Below are positions 44,338 through 52,757 of a stretch of 64,000 nt of DNA, one piece after another (the stretch's first letter is position 1; every line of letters starts with the position of its first letter). The DNA is from Streptomyces sp. MZ04 (GTDB lineage: Bacteria; Actinomycetota; Actinomycetes; Streptomycetales; Streptomycetaceae), in contig NZ_SRIC01000006.1 in assembly GCF_004684775.1 (NCBI RefSeq), positions 1 through 64,000 on the forward strand, given 5' to 3'. Position numbers and translations under genes: made by a program. Below the pieces are notes generated by a model. The model was not told where the DNA came from, did no database searches, and worked only from the letters and a program-made list of their open reading frames with translations.

Positions 44338-44349
44338 GTGAAATATTAC
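44338..44349 (+). promoter_or_regulatory. Operator site B over the hydroxyproline operon promoter
   Basis: GTGAAATATTAC overlaps the probable -10 (AATATT, 44342-44347; TTGGCA at 44319-44324 is the -35 with 17-nt spacing). The adjoining GTGCAATG gives a second overlapping half-site on the other strand. It is the most divergent of the five sites. Confidence 0.5.
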
Positions 44350-44353
44350 TGAC

Positions 44354-45508
44354 GTGCTGACAAGGAACACCGCAGACGTCATCGTCGTCGGGGCGGGCGT
44401 GATGGGCGCGGCCTGCGCCTATTACGCCGCCCGGTCCGGCCTCCGCGTCACCGTGCTCGACCGCGGCCCCGTGGCGGGCGGTACGACGGGGGCCGGCGAG
44501 GGCAACCTCCTGCTCTCCGACAAGGAGCCGGGACCCGAGCTCGAACTGGCCTTGCTCTCCGCCCAGTTGTGGCGGGAGCTCGCCGACGAGCTCCCGCCGG
44601 AGATCGAGTACGAGTCCAAGGGCGGCCTTGTCGTCGCCTCCGACGAGGTGGGGATGGGCGCGCTGCGGGACTTCGCGGCCCGGCAGCGGAAGGCGGGCGT
44701 GACGGCGGACGAGGTCGGGGCCGACCACCTGCACGACCTGGAGCCTCACCTCGCCGACGGCCTGGCGGGCGGCTTCCACTACCCCCAGGACGCGCAGGTC
44801 ATGCCCGCGCTCGCCGCCGCGCATCTGCTGCGCGCGGGTGGCGACCGGATCCGTCTGCGCCTGGGCGAGGAGGTCACCGGCCTGCTCACGGGGGCGGCCG
44901 GTGAGATCAGGGGAGTGCGGACGGCGGCCGCGGAACACCACGCTCCGTACGTGGTCAACGCCGCCGGGACCTGGGGCGGCGAGGTCGCCCGCCTTGCGGG
45001 GGTGGAACTGCCGGTGCGGCCACGGCGGGGCTTTGTCCTGGTCACCGAGCCGCTGCCGCGCGTGGTGCGCCGCAAGGTGTACGCGGCCGACTACGTCGCC
45101 GATGTGGCCAGCGGCTCCGCCGCGCTGCAGAGTTCGGCCGTGGTGGAGGGCACTGGGGCGGGTCCCGTCCTCATCGGCGCCAGCCGGGAACGGGTCGGCT
45201 TCGACCGGACGCTCTCGGTCGAGGTGCTGCGTCGTCTGGCGGCCCAGGCCACCACCCTGTTCCCGGTCCTTTCCGGGGTGCGGGCGATGCGCACGTACGC
45301 AGGCTTCCGTCCGTACCTGCCGGACCACCTGCCCGCCATCGGCCCCGACCCGCGCGTCCCCGGCCTGCTGCACGCCTGCGGCCACGAGGGCGCGGGGATC
45401 GGGCTCGCTCCTGCCACCGGCCTTGCCGTCGCACGGTCCCTGGCCGGCGGCGAACCGCCGCTCGACATCACCCCGTTCAGGCCGGAACGCTTCGCGTCGA
45501 CCGCCTGA
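44354..45508 (+). CDS. D-hydroxyproline dehydrogenase, FAD (DAO-type) subunit
   Basis: 384-aa DAO-family flavoprotein that would oxidise cis-4-hydroxy-D-proline to 1-pyrroline-4-hydroxy-2-carboxylate. Seen: FAD motif VIVVGAGVMGAACAYYAA (~9-26), LDRGPVAGGTTGAGEG, late GHEGAGIGLAPATGLAVA. It is followed by a 2Fe-2S subunit and a second flavoprotein, the layout of heteromeric D-Hyp dehydrogenases. GTG 44354 falls almost exactly where transcription should start, with no ribosome site, so the mRNA may be leaderless. The stop codon begins four 17-bp tandem repeats. Confidence 0.82.
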   Translation: MLTRNTADVIVVGAGVMGAACAYYAARSGLRVTVLDRGPVAGGTTGAGEGNLLLSDKEPGPELELALLSAQLWRELADELPPEIEYESKGGLVVASDEVGMGALRDFAARQRKAGVTADEVGADHLHDLEPHLADGLAGGFHYPQDAQVMPALAAAHLLRAGGDRIRLRLGEEVTGLLTGAAGEIRGVRTAAAEHHAPYVVNAAGTWGGEVARLAGVELPVRPRRGFVLVTEPLPRVVRRKVYAADYVADVASGSAALQSSAVVEGTGAGPVLIGASRERVGFDRTLSVEVLRRLAAQATTLFPVLSGVRAMRTYAGFRPYLPDHLPAIGPDPRVPGLLHACGHEGAGIGLAPATGLAVARSLAGGEPPLDITPFRPERFASTA

Positions 45509-45570
45509 GTCCACCCGCGACGACAGTCCACCGGCGACGACAGTCCACCCGCGACGAGAGTCCACCCGCC
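45508..45570 (+). repeat. 17-bp tandem repeat, nearly four copies, after the FAD subunit stop
   Basis: AGTCCACCCGCGACGAC units begin on the last base of the TGA stop and fill the whole spacer to the next gene. Confidence 0.9.
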
Positions 45571-45588
45571 ATGAGAGGAGAGGGGCCC

Positions 45589-45903
45589 ATGGCCCGTACC
45601 CCCGCCGACCTGGTCGGCGCATCGCCCGAACCACCGCTCCCCATCACCTTCGACGGCCGTGCCGTGACCGCCCTGCCTGGTCAGTCCGTCGCCGCCGCGT
45701 TGTGGGGGGCCGGAATCCTGGCCTGGCGCACCACGCGGAACGGCGGGCGCCCGCGGGGCGCGTTCTGCGGGATCGGGCAGTGCTACGACTGCCTCGCCAC
45801 CATCAATGGAGAGCCCAACCGGCGGGCCTGCCTCGTTCCGGCCCGGCCGGGGGACGCCATCACCACTCAGGAAGGACACGGCCGTGCCGGTAACGCCGTC
45901 TGA
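45589..45903 (+). CDS. (2Fe-2S)-binding subunit of D-hydroxyproline dehydrogenase
   Basis: 104-aa plant-ferredoxin-type protein. The Cys ligands are in CGIGQCYDCLATI, then a later Cys in RRACLV. This is the small-subunit pattern found next to SoxB/HcnC-like oxidases. It passes electrons between the two flavin subunits or to the respiratory chain. ATG 45589 follows GAGAGGAGAGGGG; ATG 45571 lies within that ribosome site. It overlaps the next gene by 20 nt. Confidence 0.82.
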   Translation: MARTPADLVGASPEPPLPITFDGRAVTALPGQSVAAALWGAGILAWRTTRNGGRPRGAFCGIGQCYDCLATINGEPNRRACLVPARPGDAITTQEGHGRAGNAV

Positions 45904-47374
45904 ATCGTACGAGTCGTACGAGTCGTACGAAGCGTTTGAACCGTACGACCTCGCGGTGATCGGCGCGGGCTCTGCCGGTCTCGCCGGAGCCGTTGCTGCC
46001 GCTGAACTCGGCCTGTCGGTATCTCTGTTGGACACCTCCACGCACACCGGCGGGCAGTTCTACCGGCATCCGGCACCGACGGTGGGTGCCGTCCGCCCCG
46101 AGGCCCTGCACCACGACTGGTCCGCCTACACCGATCTGCGCCGACGGCTTGCGGAGAGCGAGGTGAGGCACCTTCCCGGACATCACGTGTGGGGCGTGAC
46201 CAAGGACGAAGGGGCGGGCGGTGTCTGGGCGGCGCATGCTGTCACCGGGGCTGACGGCGACGGCGAGCGTCCCGTACGTGTACGGGCCCGAGCCGTCCTC
46301 CTGGCGACCGGCGCTTATGAGCGTCAACTCCCCTTCCCAGGGTGGACGTTGCCCGGCGTCGTCGGTGCCGGGGGAGCGCAGGCCATGCTCAAGTCCGGCC
46401 TGGTGCTGCCCGGACGGCAGGTCGTCGTGGCGGGCAGCGGCCCCCTGCTGCTCGCGGTCGCCTCCTCGCTGGCCGCGGGCGCGAAGGTGCCCGCCGTCGT
46501 CGAGGCGTCTGGCTATCTGCGGTACGCCAGGCACCCCCGGGCGCTGTTCACCAACCCGCACAAGGCAGTTGAGGCCCTGACCCACGGCGCCGCGCTGCTG
46601 CGGCGCCGGGTTCCGGTGAGGCTGCGCAGTGCCGTCACCGAGGTGCACGGCACCGACCGCGTGGAGGCCGTCACCGTCACCCGCCTCGACCGCGACTGGC
46701 GCCCCGTACGGGGGACGGGGCGCCGGATCGAGTGCGACGCGCTGGCCGTCGGACACGGCCTCGTCCCCCAGATCGAACTGGCGACGACGCTCGGCTGCGC
46801 CACCCGCCCCCTGCCCGACGGCACCAGAACCCTGGCTCTCGACGGCCTTCAGGGGACTTCGGTGCCCGGTCTGTGGGCGGCGGGCGAGACCGGGGGAGTG
46901 GGGGGAGCTCAACTAGCCCGTACGGAAGGTGAGTTGGCTGGCATCGCAATCGCCGCCCAGGTCCTCGGCCGCCCCGTCCACGGCGGCCGGGTGCGGGAAC
47001 TGAAGCGCCGCAGGGGGCGGATGCGCGCCTTCGCCGACGCGATGGCCACCGTTCACGCGCCCGGTTCCGGCTGGCCACAGTGGCTCACGGACGACACCGA
47101 CGTGTGCCGCTGCGAGGAGGTCACCGCCGGCCGGATCCACGAAGCGGTCGAGGACCTCGGGGCTCGGGACGCCCGCACCGTCAAACTGCTCACCCGCGCC
47201 GGTATGGGCTGGTGCCAGGGGAGGATGTGCGGTGCGGCAGTGGCGTGCCTGGCGTCCCGCGGCGGGACCGCCGAACCCCCGCTGGAGCGCCGCCCGTTCG
47301 CCACGCCTGTCCCGCTGGCGGCACTCGCCGCGCTCGACGCCCCTGTCGTGGACGAGCCACGGGACCTTTCTTAG
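45884..47374 (+). CDS. D-hydroxyproline dehydrogenase, NAD(P)/FAD large subunit with BFD-like 2Fe-2S domain
   Basis: 496-aa flavoprotein of the HcnB/SoxA type. It has an FAD site DLAVIGAGSAGLAGAVAA, a second nucleotide site RQVVVAGSGPLLLAVASSLA, and a C-terminal BFD-like iron-sulfur domain (VCRCEEVT ... GMGWCQGRMC). GTG 45884 has AGGAAGG upstream. The first residues are a Ser-Glu-Tyr repeat coded by five 9-bp units (45902-45946), absent from typical homologues as remembered. The stop lies in a TTAGGTCGC repeat. Third component of the heteromeric dehydrogenase. Confidence 0.82.
   Translation: MPVTPSESYESYESYEAFEPYDLAVIGAGSAGLAGAVAAAELGLSVSLLDTSTHTGGQFYRHPAPTVGAVRPEALHHDWSAYTDLRRRLAESEVRHLPGHHVWGVTKDEGAGGVWAAHAVTGADGDGERPVRVRARAVLLATGAYERQLPFPGWTLPGVVGAGGAQAMLKSGLVLPGRQVVVAGSGPLLLAVASSLAAGAKVPAVVEASGYLRYARHPRALFTNPHKAVEALTHGAALLRRRVPVRLRSAVTEVHGTDRVEAVTVTRLDRDWRPVRGTGRRIECDALAVGHGLVPQIELATTLGCATRPLPDGTRTLALDGLQGTSVPGLWAAGETGGVGGAQLARTEGELAGIAIAAQVLGRPVHGGRVRELKRRRGRMRAFADAMATVHAPGSGWPQWLTDDTDVCRCEEVTAGRIHEAVEDLGARDARTVKLLTRAGMGWCQGRMCGAAVACLASRGGTAEPPLERRPFATPVPLAALAALDAPVVDEPRDLS
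45902..45946 (+). repeat. 9-bp tandem repeat, five copies, at the large-subunit N-terminus
   Basis: GAGTCGTAC and variants (GAATCGTAC, GAAGCGTTT, GAACCGTAC), coding an ESY-type repeat. The first copy overlaps the upstream stop codon TGA (45901-45903). Confidence 0.9.
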
Positions 47375-47406
47375 GTCGCTTAGGTCGCTTAGGTCGCCTA
47401 GGTCTC
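47371..47406 (+). repeat. 9-bp tandem repeat, four copies, across the large-subunit stop
   Basis: TTAGGTCGC three times then CTAGGTCTC. The TAG stop lies in the first unit. A C9 run follows downstream. Confidence 0.9.
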
Positions 47407-47447
47407 GTCTAAGTCGGCTAGGTCCCCGGCCCCCCCCCACAACGTAA

Positions 47448-47459
47448 GTGAAATGTCAC
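47448..47459. promoter_or_regulatory. Operator site C before the deaminase gene
   Basis: GTGA-AATG-TCAC, the most symmetric member of the motif set (perfect 4-bp arms). It lies 25 nt before the deaminase start, implying an additional regulated promoter within the catabolic gene run. Confidence 0.6.
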
Positions 47460-47483
47460 ATTCTCAAGAGAGGTCTCTCTGAC

Positions 47484-48392
47484 ATGACCACCAACACCTG
47501 GAACAGCACCCGTCCTTGGCGCGGCATCATGGTCGCCACCACGCTGCCCCTGCGCGACGACCTGTCCGTCGACCACGACGCCTATGCCGAGCACGTCCGC
47601 TGGCTGCTCGACAACGGCTGCGACGGTGTCGTGCCGAACGGCTCGCTCGGCGAGTATCAGACCCTCACCGACGAGGAACGGGCCCGCGTGGTGCGGACCG
47701 CCGTCGAGGCCGCGGGCGACGGGGCGCGGGTCATGCCCGGCGTCGCCGCCTACGGCAGCGGCGAGGCCCGGCGCTGGGCGGAACACGCGGGCGAGGCGGG
47801 CTGCGGCTCGGTGCTCCTGTTGCCCCCGAACGCCTACCGCGCCGACGAGCCGGCCGTACGCGCCCACTACGCCGAGGTCGCCCGCGCCGGGGTGCCGGTC
47901 GTCGCGTACAACAACCCCATTGACACCAAGGTGGACCTCACGCCGGACCTCCTTGCCCGGCTGCACCAGGACGGCAGCGTCGTGGCGGTGAAGGAGTTCA
48001 CCGGTGACGTCCGCAGGGCGTACGAGCTCGCCGAACTCGCCCCGGAGCTCGACCTGTTGATCGGCGCCGACGATGTCCTGCTCGAACTGGCCGTCGCCGG
48101 TGCAGTCGGCTGGATCGCCGGCTACCCCAACGCGTTCCCCGCCAGCTGCGCGGAGCTGTACCACTGCGCCGTCTCCGGAGACCTGGCCACGGCCGTCCCG
48201 CTCTACAAGTCCCTGCACTCCTTGCTGCGCTGGGACTCCAAGACGGAGTTCGTGCAGTCGATCAAGCTGTCCATGGACATCGTCGGGCGGCGGGGCGGCC
48301 CCACACGGCCGCCGCGCTTCCCGCTCACCGGGGAGATCGAAGAGGGGGTGCGCGCCGCCACCGAGAAGGCCGTCGCCGACGGCCACCGCTGA
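47484..48392 (+). CDS. 1-Pyrroline-4-hydroxy-2-carboxylate deaminase (DapA/NAL family)
   Basis: 302-aa class I aldolase-fold enzyme. Seen: DGVVPNGSLGEY (dihydroxy/GTxGE-like motif), VVAYNNP with the conserved Tyr, and Schiff-base Lys170 in VVAVKEFTGD. In this context it most likely converts pyrroline-hydroxy-carboxylate to 2-oxoglutarate semialdehyde plus ammonia, rather than making dihydrodipicolinate. ATG 47484 follows GAGAGG; the frame extends to 47448 without homology. The stop is embedded in four 15-bp repeats. Confidence 0.85.
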   Translation: MTTNTWNSTRPWRGIMVATTLPLRDDLSVDHDAYAEHVRWLLDNGCDGVVPNGSLGEYQTLTDEERARVVRTAVEAAGDGARVMPGVAAYGSGEARRWAEHAGEAGCGSVLLLPPNAYRADEPAVRAHYAEVARAGVPVVAYNNPIDTKVDLTPDLLARLHQDGSVVAVKEFTGDVRRAYELAELAPELDLLIGADDVLLELAVAGAVGWIAGYPNAFPASCAELYHCAVSGDLATAVPLYKSLHSLLRWDSKTEFVQSIKLSMDIVGRRGGPTRPPRFPLTGEIEEGVRAATEKAVADGHR

Positions 48393-48445
48393 CCACACGC
48401 CCACTGACCACACGCCCGCTGACCACACGCCCACCGACCACACCA
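48389..48445 (+). repeat. 15-bp tandem repeat, nearly four copies, across the deaminase stop
   Basis: CTGACCACACGCCCA and close variants. The TGA stop at 48390-48392 is inside the first copy and is repeated in frame in copies 2 and 3. Confidence 0.9.
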
Positions 48446-48467
48446 CCCACTGACCGAAAGGAAGCCC

Positions 48468-49475
48468 GTGCGTACCCGCCACGTCTTCCACGCAGTCGAC
48501 TCGCACACCGAGGGCATGCCCACGCGCGTGATCACCGGTGGTGTCGGGGTCATCCCCGGTGCCACCATGGCCGAGCGGCGGCTGCACTTCATCGAGCACA
48601 TGGACGGCCTCCGGACGCTCCTGATGTACGAGCCGCGCGGCCACGCCGCGATGAGCGGCGCGATCCTCCAACCGCCCACTCGTCCCGACGCCGACTACGG
48701 AGTCCTCTACATCGAGGTCTCCGGACTGCTCCCGATGTGCGGGCACGGCACCATCGGGGTCGCCACCGTCCTGGTCGAGACGGGCATGGTGCCTGTCACG
48801 GAACCGGTCACCACGGTCCGGCTCGACACCCCGGCCGGACTCGTGACCGTCGAGGTCCAGGTGTCGGACGGCGCGGCCACGGCGGTCACGTTCACCAACG
48901 TACCGGCGTTCTGTGCCGCCCTGGACAGCAAGATCGCGGTGCCCGGGTACGGCACGGTCACCTACGACCTCGCGTTCGGCGGGAACTTCATCGCCTTCGT
49001 CGAACTCGACGCCCTGGGGCTGCCGTTCGACCGCGAGCGCAAGGACGACCTGCGGGCCGCCGGGCTTGCCGTCATGGACGCGATCAACGCCTCGACGCAG
49101 CGGCCCGTACACCCCGAGCGTTCTGAGATCGCCGGAGTCAAGCACGTCTACCTGGCCGCCCCCGGCTCCGACGCGAACCGCTCACGCCACGCGATGGTGG
49201 TCCACCCCGGCTGGTTCGACCGCTCCCCGTGCGGCACGGGCACCTCGGCCCGGATGGCGCAGCTGCACGCCCGCGGCCAACTGCCCCTGAACCAGGACTT
49301 CGTCAACGAGTCCTTCATCGGCACCCGCTTCATCGGCCGGCTGACCGACGAGACCACCGTGGACCGCGGCGTGCCCGCCGTCGTGCCGACCGTCACCGGA
49401 CGTGCCTGGATCACCGGCACCGCCCAGTACTTCCTGGACCCGGACGACCCCTTCCCCGGAGGATTTCTCCTGTGA
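48468..49475 (+). CDS. 4-Hydroxyproline 2-epimerase (proline racemase family)
   Basis: 335-aa cofactor-independent epimerase converting trans-4-hydroxy-L-proline to cis-4-hydroxy-D-proline. Both catalytic cysteines are present: PMCGHGTIG (Cys91) and DRSPCGTGTSA (Cys255). A Thr at the second position would instead indicate a 3-hydroxyproline dehydratase. It is the first enzyme of the pathway though not the first gene. GTG 48468 follows AAAGGAAG. Downstream overlap GTGA. Confidence 0.9.
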   Translation: MRTRHVFHAVDSHTEGMPTRVITGGVGVIPGATMAERRLHFIEHMDGLRTLLMYEPRGHAAMSGAILQPPTRPDADYGVLYIEVSGLLPMCGHGTIGVATVLVETGMVPVTEPVTTVRLDTPAGLVTVEVQVSDGAATAVTFTNVPAFCAALDSKIAVPGYGTVTYDLAFGGNFIAFVELDALGLPFDRERKDDLRAAGLAVMDAINASTQRPVHPERSEIAGVKHVYLAAPGSDANRSRHAMVVHPGWFDRSPCGTGTSARMAQLHARGQLPLNQDFVNESFIGTRFIGRLTDETTVDRGVPAVVPTVTGRAWITGTAQYFLDPDDPFPGGFLL

Positions 49476-50854
49476 CCGCCGTCGGACCTGTCATCACCTC
49501 ACACAACCCGGCCGATCCGTCCGACGTACTTCTGCGGATCCCGGCGCCCGGCGCCTTCGAGACGGTCGACACCGTGGAGCGGGCCCGCGCCGCTCAGCCG
49601 GGCTGGCTGCTCGGCGGGGCCGCAGCCCGCTCGGCCGCTCTCGGCGCGGTCGCCGATGGCATCGACGCCGCACGCACCGAGCTGGCCGCTCTCGCCGTCC
49701 GCGAGGTGGGCAAGCCGCTCACCGAAGCCCGCGCCGAAGTCGCGCGCACCGCCGCGATCTGGCGGTACTACGCCCAGGCCCCGTACGAACCCGTCGGTGC
49801 GGTCCACGAGACCGCCGCGGGACCCGGACTGCTGTTCTCCCGCCGCCGCCCGCACGGCGTGGCCGGTCTGATCACGCCCTGGAACTTCCCCTTCGCCATT
49901 CCGAGCTGGAAGGCCGCCCCGGCGCTCGCGGCGGGCAACACGGTCGTCCTCAAGCCCGCACCCGAGGCCACGGCGTGTGCGCAGCGCCTGGCCGAGATCG
50001 TCCAACAGGCCATCCCCGCAGGGGTGTTCACCGTCCTGCCGGGCGGGGCGACGGAGGGCAACGCGCTCGTCTCCGCCGCCGACGTGGTCTCCTTCACGGG
50101 CTCGACCACCGTCGGCCAGGCCGTCGCCCGCGCCGCAACGGCCCGCGGCGTGCCGGTCCAGGCCGAGATGGGCGGCCTGAACGCGGCGATCGTCCTCGCG
50201 GACGCCGACATCGGGCAGGCCGCGGCCCACATCGCCGCCTCCATCGCCGGGTACGCGGGCCAGAAGTGCACCGCCACCAGCCGCGTCATCGCGGTCGGCG
50301 CGGCCCTTGAGCCGCTGCGTGAAGCACTCGCCGAAGCGCTGCGGGCCGTTACGGTGGGCGACCCGACCGACGCGGCGACCGTGTGCGGGCCGCTCATCAA
50401 CGAGCACGCCCGAGGCCAGGTGGGCGACGCCGGGCACGGCCTGTGCGCGCTGGCGGGCGGCACCGTGCCCGACAGACCCGGCTGGTACGCGGCCCCGACC
50501 CTGGTCGAGAAGGTCCCGGCGGGCCACCGGCTGCTGCGCGAAGAGGTCTTCGGCCCCATCGCGGCCCTGCTGCCCGCCGACGACCTGGCCCACGCGGTGC
50601 GGATCACCAACTTCGTGCCGTACGGACTGGTCACCTCTGTCCACACCGCCGACCTGAACACGGCACTGAGCGGACTCGATCGGCTCGACACCGGAATGAT
50701 CCGGGTCAACGCCCCATCCACCGGTGTCGACTTCCACTTGCCGTTCGGCGGAGCCAAGGCGTCCAGCCACGGGCCGCGCGAACAGGGCCGGGCCGCGCTG
50801 GAGTTCTACACCTCGAGCCGGACCTACACCCTGTCGCCGGCGGGAGCAACGTGA
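49472..50854 (+). CDS. 2-Oxoglutarate semialdehyde dehydrogenase (ALDH superfamily)
   Basis: 460-aa aldehyde dehydrogenase. Seen: ITPWNFPFAIPSWKAAPALAAGNTVVLKPAP, FTGSTTVGQ, the catalytic Cys in YAGQKCTAT, and the Glu region EMGGLNA (the usual LGG is MGG). It ends the hydroxyproline route by oxidising the semialdehyde to 2-oxoglutarate for the TCA cycle. GTG 49472 overlaps the epimerase stop. Slightly shorter than the common ~480 aa. Confidence 0.86.
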   Translation: MTAVGPVITSHNPADPSDVLLRIPAPGAFETVDTVERARAAQPGWLLGGAAARSAALGAVADGIDAARTELAALAVREVGKPLTEARAEVARTAAIWRYYAQAPYEPVGAVHETAAGPGLLFSRRRPHGVAGLITPWNFPFAIPSWKAAPALAAGNTVVLKPAPEATACAQRLAEIVQQAIPAGVFTVLPGGATEGNALVSAADVVSFTGSTTVGQAVARAATARGVPVQAEMGGLNAAIVLADADIGQAAAHIAASIAGYAGQKCTATSRVIAVGAALEPLREALAEALRAVTVGDPTDAATVCGPLINEHARGQVGDAGHGLCALAGGTVPDRPGWYAAPTLVEKVPAGHRLLREEVFGPIAALLPADDLAHAVRITNFVPYGLVTSVHTADLNTALSGLDRLDTGMIRVNAPSTGVDFHLPFGGAKASSHGPREQGRAALEFYTSSRTYTLSPAGAT

Positions 50855-50862
50855 CATTGTAT
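50851..50862 (+). promoter_or_regulatory. Operator site D (autoregulation of the GntR gene)
   Basis: GTGACATTGTAT lies 39 nt before the GntR start and overlaps a possible -35 (GTGACA, with TGTACC 16 nt further on). Confidence 0.55.
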
Positions 50863-50900
50863 GGTGGTGGTCTGTACCAGATCGAAGGGACCGTCGCCGC

Positions 50901-51623
50901 ATGAGGCACCTGAAGCACCACGACCTCAACGCCACCCGGGAGCGGCTGCGTGACCAGGTGGCCCACGCGCTGCGGGCCGCTCTGATCTCCGGTGAGCTGC
51001 GTCCGGGCGTGGTGTACTCGGCGCCCACGCTCGCAGAGGACTTCGGCATCTCGGCGACGCCCGTACGCGAGGCGATGCTCGACCTGGCCCGCGAGGGACT
51101 GGTCGAGCCCGTCCGCAACAAGGGATTTCGGGTCACCGAGGTCAATGAGCGTGACCTCGACCAGTACACGGAGATCCGTGCCTTGATCGAGGTCCCCATG
51201 ATCGGCCGGATCACCCGCAGTGCCGCGCGCGAGGAGCTGGAGGCGCTGCGCCCGGTCGCCGAGGAAATCGTCCGGGCGGCGCGGGACCACGACCTCATCG
51301 GTTACCTGGACGCCGACCGGCAGTTCCACCTCTCGCTCCTCGCCCTCTCGGGCAACGACCGCCTGGTCGAGACGGTCGGCGACCTGCGCAAGCGCTCCCG
51401 CCTGTACGGGCTCTCCACCCTGGACGAGAGCGGCGAGCTGATCCCCTCGGCCGAGGAGCACCTGGAGCTCCTCGACCTGATGCTCGCGGGCGACGCGAAG
51501 GCGGCGGAGAAGTGCATGTCCAAGCACCTGGGCCATGTCCGCTCCCTGTGGGCCAGCAGCGCCAGTTCCTCCTCGGCTGAGGCCAACTCGGCGGCGGGGC
51601 GCACCCGGAAGCGTTCCGCCTGA
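50901..51623 (+). CDS. GntR family regulator, FCD domain (hydroxyproline regulon)
   Basis: 240-aa FadR-subfamily repressor. The N-terminal winged helix has LAEDFGISATPVREAMLDLAREGLVE. The FCD domain has the metal-ligand pattern (DADRQFHLSLLALSGN and a later EEHLELLDLMLAGD ... KHLGH). It probably senses a hydroxyproline-pathway metabolite and binds the five GTGA[AC]AT motifs around it. ATG 50901 is chosen; the longer frame is a shadow. Two 8-bp TGAGGCCC repeats start at its stop codon. Confidence 0.85.
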   Translation: MRHLKHHDLNATRERLRDQVAHALRAALISGELRPGVVYSAPTLAEDFGISATPVREAMLDLAREGLVEPVRNKGFRVTEVNERDLDQYTEIRALIEVPMIGRITRSAAREELEALRPVAEEIVRAARDHDLIGYLDADRQFHLSLLALSGNDRLVETVGDLRKRSRLYGLSTLDESGELIPSAEEHLELLDLMLAGDAKAAEKCMSKHLGHVRSLWASSASSSSAEANSAAGRTRKRSA

Positions 51624-51640
51624 GGCCCTGAGGCCCTGAA
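51621..51640 (+). repeat. 8-bp tandem repeat across the GntR stop
   Basis: TGAGGCCC twice plus a partial third; the first three bases are the stop codon. Confidence 0.75.
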
Positions 51641-51719
51641 GGGGGACGGACCCCCCATTACTTGGTGCTATGCCCAGGTGGGGGCTCCCCGGAAGAGGGT
51701 GGCCCAGCCACGCTGGCGT

Positions 51720-51731
51720 ATGCAATGTCAC
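51720..51731 (-). promoter_or_regulatory. Operator site E before the iminopeptidase gene
   Basis: On the minus strand GTGACATTGCAT, differing from site D at one base in twelve. It is 33 nt before the iminopeptidase start and places that gene in the same regulon. Confidence 0.55.
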
Positions 51732-51764
51732 ACACCATTACGTGCCCCGCTGTGAAAGGGACCG

Positions 51765-52757
51765 ATGAACCCGGCGTACGCCACCACCGACCACCGCTTC
51801 ACCGTCCCACTGGACCACTCGGTCCCGCACGGCCCGACCATCGAGGTGTTTGCGCGCGAGGTCGTCGACCCGGCCCGCGGCGGTGAACAACTGCCCTGGC
51901 TGCTCTATCTGCAGGGCGGTCCCGGCGGCAAGGCGCCACGCCCTTCGGCCGGTTCACCGGGCTGGCTGCCCCAGGCGCTCAAGACACACCGGGTGTTGCT
52001 CCTCGACCAGCGCGGCACCGGCCGCTCCACGCCGGTCACCGCGCGCACGGCCGCCCGGTTCGCCTCCGCCGCCCAACTGGCCGAGCATCTCACCCACTTC
52101 CGCGCCGACGCGATCGTGGCCGACGCGGAACTGATACGCCGTCAACTGTGCGGCGGGGAACCCTGGGAGACGCTCGGCCAGAGCTATGGCGGCTTCATCA
52201 CCCTGACCTACCTCTCGCACGCCCCGGAGGGCCTGCGGGCCTGCTACGTCACCGGCGGCCTGCCCGGTCTCACCGCGACCGCCGACGACTTGTACGCCCG
52301 CACCTACCCGCGGGTGCGGGAGCGGGTCCTCGACTTCTACGCCCGCTACCCGCACGACGCCCCACGCCTCCGCGAGATCGCCGACCTCCTCGCGGCCGAC
52401 GACATCCGGCTGCCCGGCGGGGACCGCCTCACGATCGGCCGTCTGCGTGCCCTCGGCCTCGCGCTCGGCATGGGCGACGGGTTCGAGCGGATCCACTGGC
52501 TGCTCGACGAATCCCTGGACGCGGACGGCGAGTTGACGGACACCTTCCTCCACCAGGTCGAGGCCCTGACCGGCTTCGCCGACAACCCGCTGTTCGCCGT
52601 CATGCAGGAGTCGCTGTACGGGCAAGGGGCCTCCCCGAGCGCCTGGGCGGCGTCCCGCTCGCTCGCCGGCTTTCCCGAGTTCGCCGAGGACGCGGACCCT
52701 CTCCTCCTCACCGGCGAAATGATCTACCCCTGGATGTTCCAGGAGATCAGGGGTCTG
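51765..52757 (+). pseudogene. Prolyl iminopeptidase, 3'-truncated
   Basis: The first ~331 residues are a typical S33 prolyl aminopeptidase: LYLQGGPGGKAP (oxyanion HGGPG-like), LLLDQRGTGRS, and nucleophile GQSYGGF. The match stops at EMIYPWMFQEIRG. After that the frame reads unrelated low-complexity sequence to 53261. The family normally runs ~410-430 residues and carries the catalytic Asp and His in the missing part. The gene would release N-terminal Pro/Hyp from imported peptides. The cut coincides with the recombinase remnant, so activity is probably lost. Confidence 0.8.

Noticed and set aside
42911-45634. 907-codon minus-strand frame spanning the divergent promoter region
   Set aside because: It crosses two real genes and two promoters; its composition is typical of an out-of-frame shadow.
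47427-47440. C9 homopolymer before the deaminase gene
   Set aside because: It is intergenic and, although it could alter promoter spacing, no promoter was identified around it.
47484-48392. Deaminase gene as true dapA (lysine biosynthesis)
   Set aside because: Context with epimerase, D-Hyp dehydrogenase and ALDH favours the pyrroline-hydroxy-carboxylate deaminase role.
19912-48445. Tandem repeats as CRISPR arrays or VNTR of a single element
   Set aside because: Units are short, directly adjacent without spacers, and unrelated in sequence from site to site; no cas genes are present.
48468-49475. Epimerase as trans-3-hydroxyproline dehydratase
   Set aside because: Both catalytic cysteines are present (91 and 255), whereas dehydratases have Thr at the second position.
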